Notes under the pieces: model-generated
What the model was told of the DNA's origin: nothing
The model's database searches: none
Seen by the model: only the letters and a program-made list of their open reading frames with translations
Translations under genes and position numbers: made by a program
Part shown: positions 11,691 to 22,600 of the stretch, one piece after another
Layout: the number at the start of each line of letters is the position of its first letter
Numbering within the stretch: the stretch's first letter is position 1
Assembly (NCBI GenBank): GCA_020284085.1
Contig: JACEVL010000495.1
Location: forward strand, 170,001-234,000
Reading direction: 5' to 3'
DNA length: 64,000 nucleotides
Origin: Aporrectodea caliginosa
Lineage: Eukaryota > Annelida > Clitellata > Crassiclitellata > Lumbricidae

Positions 11691-12840
11691 TTATCCAACT
11701 GTGATCACGATATTGACCTGTTATAATACACGCTGCAACTCTGGTAAAAAAAATAACTCGTTATTTGACATATTTTGGATTGAAAATTGGAAAAACAGGA
11801 AGTACAGACGAAACCACCTGCGTAATTATAACAAGAAAGGACTGAGCCGGGTTCTATTGAATCTGCTCATCTAGGCTTGAAATGCCGACGGCCCTGTTTA
11901 ATAACGATCAGACTAATATGTTTTCAGAAACTTTACAACACAGCTGAGGGAATTCCGCCTTCATACATAAAGTCACGCTAACTATTAAAATATCGAATAG
12001 TCAAAAGCCCTTAGGGAACAACCCATGCAAAGGCAGCGCAGTAAAACGCCATTGTGGACCACTGTGTACGCGTACAATGCCTGCTATTCGCGTAGCCGTA
12101 TTTTTTAACAGTTGGCTACACGCTAGCCTGGATGTTCGTAAACTAAAATGACAATAGGCACCGGTGAAAAGACTCTATGCCAATGAGCCTATGCGAGACC
12201 GCGAGCCATAAGAGTCGGGCGTCATCCTTTATTAACAAGACTTACGAGTCAGTCCTATTCAACTTAAAGGCATGTCTGTGCAGCCATAGCGCAACGCTGT
12301 TTTCCCAAAAGAATACTACCTCGGTCTGCTTATGCCTAAGCAGAATCAAGCTCGTCATGGCCCAGTGACCGAGGGTGGATGACTGAAGTGTATCCTGTAT
12401 TTGCGCAGACATACTGGCCCATAGTGTTGCGTAGGCCTAAGAGGCAACGACGAGAGCGAGTAATATTGTTCGCAACTGAATCGGACATTGGCAACTTAAC
12501 TGTTTTTTTGTGTAGGCCTCCAACGACAGAGAAAGAGAACTATTGCGGAACTTCGCCTAGTCATAGTAACTCCACGCAGGAGTTAAAATCTACTTTTAAT
12601 ACTTGCAAGTAAAGGCGATTTTTGTTGGAACTTCGCGCATTGCTGCTTTGCATAGGGCTGTAGTAGCAAATGCAGCGATACAGAAAATGATTTGACAGTT
12701 AGAATCTACAGCAGGACGAGGAGCAAGTGAATATTATTTGACTGCCTTAAAAGCCCAGGAATTCAGATTAATTAAATGTTATCCCCGAGCTTTAAAAGAG
12801 CCAGAGACATATTATAAAGAAACGGATAAAGAGAACAATT
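11691..12840. other. Intergenic upstream of gene B
   Basis: No coding sequence recognised. The last few hundred bases should contain the promoter and 5' UTR of gene B. No convincing core promoter element is visible. Confidence 0.4.
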
Positions 12841-12997
12841 ATGTCGACGTCGCTATTTCTTGTGTTGCTGATCTTGATGATCACGGAACCAACAGGTATA
12901 AACTCTACTAATTAACTTCAAATGCTAAAATCCTCATCTCGTCCACATAATCACCACCACCACCACCACCACCACCACCACCACCACCACCACCACC

Positions 12998-13062
<65 letters not shown>

Positions 13063-16000
13063 GATCATCATAATAGTCATCATTATCATGTATATATGTA
13101 TGTATTTATCTACATATGCATAAATGTATTACATGTGTGCATGCATATGCCTGTATTATATGTATATGTACATGTATTATATATGATGTATGTATGTAGG
13201 CATGCATGCATGTATTTAATGCATGTATGCCTATGCATCTTATTTTGTATGTTTTGAAGTATGTATCTGTGTATGTATAAGTGCGTATGACTGTATGTGT
13301 ATGGATGTATGTATGTATGTGTGTATGTATGTATGTGTGCATGTGTCTGTATATATCTGAGCTTTTGTAGAGCCATTTTAGCAAGTAGCAACCTCCTAGA
13401 AGCGTTGTGAGCATGACTGGCTAAGGGGCTTCAACAGGTGTGTCTTAACGAACGAATACAATGTAAATTGGGCAGGTTAGAGGGACTAGTACGTATGTTA
13501 ACAGGAAGACTGTTTCAAAGGAAGGGACATATGCATGTCCTATATTGCTGATATAAAGAAGCAAAAGATCTTAAGCTCTCCCGGGCAACCAAAACAGGCA
13601 ATATGCGTCCTCATTGGACATCAACCAATGCAACCCGCTAAGGAATATATTTAAGTGCAGAGCGGATCGGCTAAACCGGATCTAGAAGCAGGGTTGTGGA
13701 TATTAGTCTTTCCTCAACGGGCAGCCAGCGCAATGCTTTTTTATATTCTGAAATATGTGAGAAATCAGTCGCAGTAGAACAGTCTCGGTTGAATTACACT
13801 TTCTGAACAGTATGTGTGTGTTACGCATTACATAAAGTGCATATATTGTGTATGTATGTATTATATATGTATGCATGCATACATACATGTCATACATGTA
13901 TACATATATACATACGTGTTTGTGTAGGTTTGCAGTGCATATCTAGTACATTTATACATGCATGTATTGTATTTGAATGTATCTGGTTACTTGTCTATCG
14001 CCTTTTGGTCTTTGCTGATTTTGCTAGAAAAGCACGGGGTATATGTGAACCCGACGTGGTAAGCGCTAATTTCACATAGGGGTGGGCAGTTTGTAACTGG
14101 ATCGAGTAGCATTGCGCCTTTTCAGGAAGCACAGTTTGTAAGTTGTAGGTGTGGTCGCACGGTCGTTTTTTTGCAGATTTGCAGTGTAGGTGAATTTCAA
14201 CCTATAGTTATAGGTCTATGATGATGTTCATTGATACCATCTTTAAAACATCTTACATATATAAACATATATTATAGAGAAATTTTTTGTCTTATTGGCC
14301 AAACTTGTAGTCACAAAGACACTAGGCCTCTAATTGTCTAGATCATAATCGTTAATGGTTTTATCAGGGATTTCAAGGATCGTCATCATCATTATGGTAA
14401 TCAGCATCATCGTCATCATAATTATTATCATTATGTATGAAGTATAAAGTATCAAGTACTATGATCATAAAGTATTTTCAATTTTTGTTCATATTATCAT
14501 GATTAATTATCGATCATTATCATTATCTTCATCATAATCATCGTTATCATTCTCTCCTGAGGGGGAGGAGCGCCGCGTGTTGGCTGCTCGTGTGCAGGAG
14601 TACTTCGGATTTCGCAGTTATTGAGTCCGTTATCGTGTCAAAGCGCCCTTGTAACGGCATGTGCCGTGTTACGGCGCTGTAGAAATTGTCATATTCATCA
14701 TCATCATCATCCTGAGTAACTTGTTATACAATCTCAGTTTAAACTGATGCAACATCTGATAAAATTCGATGTTTTCTGTTTTAGGTGGCATAATTTATTC
14801 TGAATGTAGAGGTCTTGATAATTTAGCTTATGAACTGAAGTGCAATCAAAGCCAGCTGACTTGGATCCAGGATGCATTATTCGGCGCAATAACTGATGGT
14901 GGCGCTCTAAGCAATTTCTGTGATAACGAATTACCGAATCGTACAAGAGAATGCATTCCTCAGCGGAATCTACATAATAGAGACCTCCGATTGGCTTGCA
15001 ACACCATCCGAGGTCCATGCCAACCGAATGGAATCGTTATGAGCACATCTACGTTCGCCAGCTGTGGCTCGTATAGTTTCACGTACGCCTACTCCGTCTA
15101 CGACTGTCTGCCAGGTTAGGATGATTGAGATATATCATATCTAAAAAATTGCACATCAAAAATTGCACATCGGCGAGTTGACCACCGACAGTCAGCCTTG
15201 GCTTTGAAACCTACGGCTAGGAGGATGGACATTTCGAGAACGAAAAGTTAGGGCTTCGACAAACTGTTGTTACAGATTGCGTTGTAAGAAAGATATAAGC
15301 TTACGAATCGTGTTTAGCAGGGAATCGCTCTCTCATGTCTGATCATCCGTTGTTCCAAATGTCACTATTTAGCATTACGCAGATTATGAATAGAAAAATC
15401 TTATAAAACAAAATTCAGGGTTGTGTCTCGTACTTAGAAGCCGGAAGTTAGGTCTCATTTGACCCACTTGCATCTGACATCCTGAATCTCTTGTCAGTCA
15501 ACCTATAGATATAATTCAACACATCGACATCGAATCACATCAAGAACCATACCATTGATCTCATTATCACTTCCGCCACCTCACCCTTATCTACTAAAAA
15601 TGTCTCACTCTGTTCTGTTAAACATCACTAATAATTGCTTAACCATCGCTGAATTAAGCCTTTTTATCGGGCTCCTCCAGCCTCTCATTCTTGCCGTCGC
15701 ATTGGGTCCATCCGCAGTCGGGCGTTCATTCAAGACATCCCCAACTCCCAACTGGTTCTCAAATTTAACTCTTTTCTTGACGACTTCCTTTCTTGCTGAA
15801 AATCCATGGTGCACTCTTTCCAGCATCCTTGACACATATACGTCGCTCATTATTAAGCAAAGTACCAATAACTCTTGGTTCACTTCCGATCTTCAGGCAT
15901 TCAAATTCTTTCCAAAAAGTCTCGAAGATATCTATAAGCGCATCATCGACGCGTTAGCCAAGTCAATAAAGCCCTTACTACTCTCAAATTTGTCATCAAT

Positions 16001-16647
16001 AAATAGCGAGGCCTACAAACTTATTGCTGCTGCCAGAGAAGAAATACTACTTTTCACTCATCCATTCCAGCTTCTCTAACTTAAGACGTCTCTTGAAAGC
16101 AGTCAACTATCACTTTCATCGTAATTCTTCCTCCCCTTCCCAAAAATCCCTGCCCTCTCCGTCTATCGCCGATATTCCCTGCTCATCTTAATCCAGTGAA
16201 CTATCATCCAATCGCTTCTCACTCGAATACCTCCCTGCCTTGACTCATAGTTGCGTCTCTCCTCTCTTCCTCCAACACTAATCCAGTATCTTCTCTCTGC
16301 GCCTCTCAGTCATCGCTCTCAACTCTTCTTCTGCTCTGAACTATGTGTCACATCTCCAAAACTCTCTCCCAATAAGAAATATATAAACACGATCCTATTT
16401 CCACCTCTCTTTCAAAGACTGTTCTCTACCCTCGTTCTGATATCATCAATATTATAATCAATATATCTAGTTCTTTTATCCCTCCCTCCTCCCTCCCTCC
16501 CTCCCACCCACCCTCATCCATCCGTCCGACCGTCCGTACGTCCGTCCGTCCATCCATCCATCCATCCCTCTCTCCCTCCGTCCTTCCGTCCCTCCGTCCC
16601 TCCGTTCCGTCCGTCTCTCTGTCCATCCATTCCTCTCTCTCTCTCTC

Positions 16648-16682
<35 letters not shown>

Positions 16683-19600
16683 GTCTCCGCCTTAGCAGCT
16701 CCTTTGCCGCCTTCTCTATCTAGTCCTCATCCGTACTTCAACCTCCGCTTGGTATGCCAAGACCAACCCCTCTTAAACGACGCAGCGCTCGTGAATAGAC
16801 TGGTGCCCCGCGCTTAGCTTTATAAATTGCGCTATGGTATGTTCGAGATTACGATTTTCAGTTTTGCGGCTTCTTCGCTTCATTAAGTTACAAATAAAAG
16901 CAGTCATACAGGAATATATGTTATGACATAATGCACTGCATAAGTTGACGTAATTTTGCATAGCCATACATTGCAAGTAGACAGCTTAACCTTAACATAT
17001 TTATGATTAAGGCTACGTTCGGCTGTAAGACAGTCATTCCAGATTTTATCGTTCAATAATAATATTATGAAAAGTTTGTGGAGTCCCTACCTGCTCCTTA
17101 AATCCTCCTTCAGAAATAAAGTCTTAAACGGTTAAAAAATAAAATTGCACTTCATGTTACTGTATATTCAGCTGTCGATTCCGGGTACGTATATCTAAGT
17201 TCGGAAGCTTCAAGCCGCAGTTCATCGCAGATGGTCTACTTGATGTCGACGAACTACGACACACAAGGATACACCACTTCTTCGATCAACCAATGTTCTG
17301 TCACCGTCGCCACAGGCACCAGCCTACGCTTCAGAGTCCTTGATCTACTAGGTCAGACAACTGGAGGTCCTGACATCACCTGCCCCTACAGGCTCTCTAT
17401 CAACAGCGGAACTGGCTATTCAAAGGAATGGTGTGCGCAGGTGCAGTGGGATTATTTCCAAGACTATCAGTTCTACATATCAGCATCAACTGGATCAAAT
17501 GGGCTGACAGTGGATGTTGCATTCAGCGGATCTTCAGGTTCATCCTCAGTTCAAGGAAGAGTCTGGATCCTCGTCGAAGGTAAGTCTGACGTCATGACAC
17601 AGCTTCCCGGTTTCATTAAGGCCTTTTGATAATGTTAATTGCGTTTACCCTTTTTGCGTCAAACAAAAGTTGCAGTCAAAAACTCCGACTGATGGAGTAT
17701 TAACAATTTTATACTTATCAGCACAGTTTCAGCATCATACCTTACCAGGCGGATAAGTTTGTAACTAAATTTCATAGACGTTTATGGCTTAACATTGACC
17801 AGCAAAGGTCAATGTTAAGCCATAAACGTCTGCGCTACTGACTCGCGTATTGTAAACCTGCTCTAAATAAGCCTCTGAGTATGCTCCTTGAAGGACCGCT
17901 TAATAAAAATTCTAGGAATGAATGAATGAATAAAGAATTTGATTAGGGCTTTCGATTAGTAGACTACTTTGTTCACTTAGGCGATATATTTAATTACCAC
18001 AGTTTATTGACGATCTGTCACACAAGCAATTGCTCGCATGCAGCAGGGTCGATTTCGGCACGTTGTAGCCTAAGTGTTCAGACGAACGGAGCCGAACAGA
18101 GCCGAACAGAGCCGAACAGAGCCGAACAGAGCCGAACAGAGCCGAACAGAGCCGAACAGAGCCGAACAGAGCCGAACAGAGCCGAACAGAGCCGAACAGA
18201 GCCGAACAGAGCCGAACAGAGCCGAACAGAGCCGAACAGAGCCGAACAGAGCCGAACAGAGCCGAACAGAGCCGCCGATGTTAGAAGTTTCTTTGTTAAG
18301 TTGAGATTCGCGGTCATGGTGACTGAGACCCACTATAGGCCGAAACGCACAGCTCAACTAGGTCCATTAACCACCATTGGTAAGCGGAACTATCACGGGG
18401 TAACTAAGTTGTCCTGATGCACAGCGCTATATATGGGTGCGAAATCACACACGTTTACTTACTCATTAGTTTGGTCAATTCACGACCTTACTCATTAGTT
18501 TGGTCAACTGACCAATTGGGTAGTCTAAGTAACGTAACTAGATATGAATATGGCGGGCAATCACGTGCTACGTGAGTGAATTATTGTTGTTGCTGATCGC
18601 TTCAGACATTTTGTGTTCTTATTCGGCCCAGATGGCTGCGCTAAGAATAAGTGGATGGACAACTGAAGGGAAGGAATGGAAGAGAAGGAACGGCAACGAA
18701 GAGGCTAAGGCCGATAATTACACGCAGAATGCCTGGTCACTCATTGACGAAATCCACTTCGCATTGGTAGATCAATGTGCTATCGGGGGGGCCGATAGCA
18801 CATTGGATAACATCTGGCACAGAGACCGAGAGGTACCGAGTTCGAGCCCCCGTTGGGCGGATATGCTTTGTAGGCTGCTATTAGCGCCGTTGTATTGCAG
18901 ACTGTCTGTTCTGTTAGTAGTTAAGATTTAAATTGCATAACATGTAAATGTACAGCGCAGTGCGTTTGTCAGGCGCTTATTAAAGAAAAGATATTATTAT
19001 TATATTATTATTATATTATTATTATTAGATCTGGCTGGTTCCCCTCCAGTTTCCCATTGCTGTTACTTGTGGGCTGTCACGTATGATACGAAATTATAAT
19101 ATACAGTCCTGAAGTTATGTTGCCTGACGAATAAAAAGTTGGACCAAACTGAGCCAAATAGACCACTAGAGTCTTGATCCAGTCCATGGCAAGCTCTGGA
19201 CACGTAGTTGGCGATACTTGAGGCGATCGCAATCAGTCAACAAGTCATCCTCGTCCTCGACACGTTGGTCCATGCCCCGTACTCAGTTCAGATTCCCATC
19301 ATGGCAGAGGCGAACTTTAGTCTAGAAAGTGTGGGGGTAAATTTTTTCATAATTTCCTATGGCCCATGGTACGAATAAAATTGTGAAATATCTCAGCCGA
19401 GCAGGTCAACAGAAGCCATTGGGGTGGTTTAGTGGAAGTAAGAAGTGGATTTCTGAGATGAACCGCCGATCAAAAAGATCGTCACAGATCAAGAAAATCT
19501 AAAAATATCTAGGAAGTCGTATGAAAAATATTACGGTAATATCAGAAGATTAAACAGCACGACACTACAGGAACAAGAACATTTTGAACACTCAAATGGA

Positions 19601-22600
19601 ATCAAAAGTGCCTCAGATGTGTCGCCAAAATGCTATAAGTCTAGCGACAGAGCATGCTAAGTTTATTGGTTGCTGGACCTAGAGATTTATTTGTTCTATA
19701 CTCAGGCGCTTATATCATTTAGTTATCACCACAAGACTTTCAAGTTCAATCAATTTGTTCCATCATAGTGGGGAAGACTTGATAAGCCCATTGGGCTTCT
19801 TCTCCCCACGAATCGATTTTTATTACTTAACCTGTTAGACTATAACCTCTTCAATTTTTGTTTCTTATTAATGGCGCTTATGAAATGTAAACTGTTTAAT
19901 GACTGTATTCACACGTGTACATTGTATTCACTGTTCATGGAATCGATTCGAATAAATTTGATTTGATTTGAAGACTTACATTTTCAAATTGCTTATATCC
20001 ACCTTAGGCTGCGTCTCTGTCTTAACGCGCTGATCTTCTCTACATTAACCAGATGATGGCTTGGTTTCATTATGCCATTGTTTGATGCCTTGTGTAGCCT
20101 ACCAGGTACAAGCGAGATAGAAGTTACTAATTGCAATAACGATGTTTTATTCACGTTGTTGGTGTAATAATTATTATCTGTCAAAACTGTTAGTTTGGAT
20201 CTATTGTTTTCAGGAAGTAGAACCGACGGTTCATCAGCCTCCATCGTAACATCTTGTGGATTAACTACCTCAACTACCACTACAACCTCAACTACGACTA
20301 CAACACCTACCACTACAACGACTACTCCAACGACTACAACGACTACTCCAACGACTACAACGACTACTCCAACTACCACTACAACGACTACTCCAACGAC
20401 TACAACAACTACTCCTACGACTACAACAACTACTCCTACCACTACAACGACTACTCCAACGACTACTACGACTACTCCAACTACCACTACTACAACTACT
20501 CCTTCGACTACTCCGACTACTACAACAACAACTACTACAACTACTCCATCGACTACTTCAACGACTACTACAACAACAACTACTCCAACAACCACTCCAA
20601 CTACTACAACGACTACTCGCACACCTATCTATGCTTCAGCCACAAAACCTGTTTCAACTACTACTACGTCGACCACTACGTCGACATCGACGACAACTAT
20701 TGCAACTTTCAGACCTTCAACTTCACCAATCACTACGTCCACATCAACTACTACTCCGCCAACTACTTTAGCGACTACACTAAATCTTCCGCCATCTACA
20801 AGTACTCCGACAACAGCTGCTCCTTCAACTACTACCCAAACAAATCTACCTTTGACAGTAAAAACTCCTGCAGCTTCTACATCTTCTGAGACTACGTCTG
20901 CGGTTGAACTTCCGTCTCTCAGTAGTCCTGGTTACACTGCGACGGACACCCGTTCAGCATCGACGTCATCGACTGCTTTGTTGGGAGTAAAGAATGACGC
21001 CAACTCCAACAACGTTGGTCAGTGCAGTCACCATTCTGACTTTATTCAGTTATCGGTCTTTTTTCTTTACATAGCGAAGACGTTGGTGGCGAGCTCAGGC
21101 AACTTGCTGAAGTAATAATGTAGCAGTTTTCAACCGTCTTGATCCTCTGCTGTCTGCTGTTACGAATAGCTGATTATGTTAGCAATTGGTCCATTGTTTT
21201 AGCTGAATAGTAGGCCTACAAATTGTCTGGCGCTGCTCATAGGTACCGTTACTGATTTCCATGTAAGGCAATGAAATGCCTGTGCACATCGCATCCAGTT
21301 AGAGACGAGGCTATGGTGACTAATATAAAGCAGACTTCCAAATTGCGAAAATAATCGGGGGGTTAGACAAGAAATAGAGAATAGTCGGCTAAAGAAAAGA
21401 TAGATAGTTAGTTATAGATTTGCCTAAATCAGGAAATCTGATTCTCATTATAGCCCAGCAGATGAAAAATAAACAAGGTTTGTTAAACTATAATTTAAAT
21501 GACAGAAGTAATAATTTTTATACAAAGATTGCTAAGCTATTATTGGGTTTGACTCTGCAACGACAAAGAGTTTAAGCCTAACGCCCTAAAGCTTGTGCAA
21601 AACCTGCATCACTCATAGAACTACGGTATCTTCTTATGCTTAAGAATATCCTGTTGGCTGAGTGTTGGGGCTGGTTTCAAAGAGGGTCATATCTGGAATA
21701 AGTGTGTAGATGTGTCTCTTGTTTGTCAGTTGCCATAGCAATCGGAGTCAGTGTTGGTGGAGTCGTTCTCTTGTGTATCATCGTCTCCGTCACGGTTTGC
21801 GTCTGTGTCTACTGTATGAAAAAGTAAGTATATAGATGGCTGGCCAGCATTTGGTCCGATCTTGGGCAATCGGTATTTCAGCGATCAGTATTTTTAGGCA
21901 GCGAGTCAACTAGTCACTGTCAGTTAGGCATTCATTCATTCATTCATTCATTCATTCATTCATTCATTCATTCATTCATTCATTCGTTCATTCAATTCAT
22001 TCATTTAGTCAGTCAGTTGATCGCTCATTAAAATTAGTCAGTAAGTCGTTCAGCTGAACTATCTAATATCGAATCTGAATCTGATATAGGCCTATTCATT
22101 TTTGCGTTGGCCAGGGCATAACTTTGCTCCACAAAGGAGATTTGACCCATCTCCACCACTCTCCCATCCTTCTTTCATCCTCCCTTCCAAAAACAGCGCT
22201 GTCATGTCCCAAAGATATTTCAGCAAAGGACCCATAGTGGTGGTGACTATAACCGCCAGTTTTAAAAGCGGTGGTGACCGGATACCATCGTCACAATACA
22301 AAGTTAGACCCTTTTGGTGTTGGCAACTGTTGCTGCCTTATCAGACTGATTTCCATATTGACCTGTTTACAGCTTGGTTTTGGTGCACCATCGCTTGCTG
22401 CCTTGTGCATTAAGACACTGGTGTTATATAAATTACTACTTACAATTAAAGTGTGTTTATACCATGTTAGGAAGAGGATGAAGAAACAGTCGTCGTCGTC
22501 GTCCAGTGGTCGAACTGTAACTGCAGCTCAAGTGAACAGCCAACGAACCGTTCCTGTGCACTCCATCAGCTCCTCGATCTCCAATCACGGCGGCACTCTG

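Noticed and set aside
18007..18417. Charged repeat protein from the 10-bp minisatellite
   Set aside because: Open in several frames on both strands because of the repeat; located in an intron.
18785..18855. tRNA gene
   Set aside because: A and B boxes are present, but the sequence continues into a SINE body repeated at 52452 and no proper acceptor stem closes.
20254..20889. Tyr/Asn-rich frame overlapping gene B exon 4
   Set aside because: It is the shifted reading of the Thr-coding repeat; the Thr frame is the one consistent with splice phases and with gene A.
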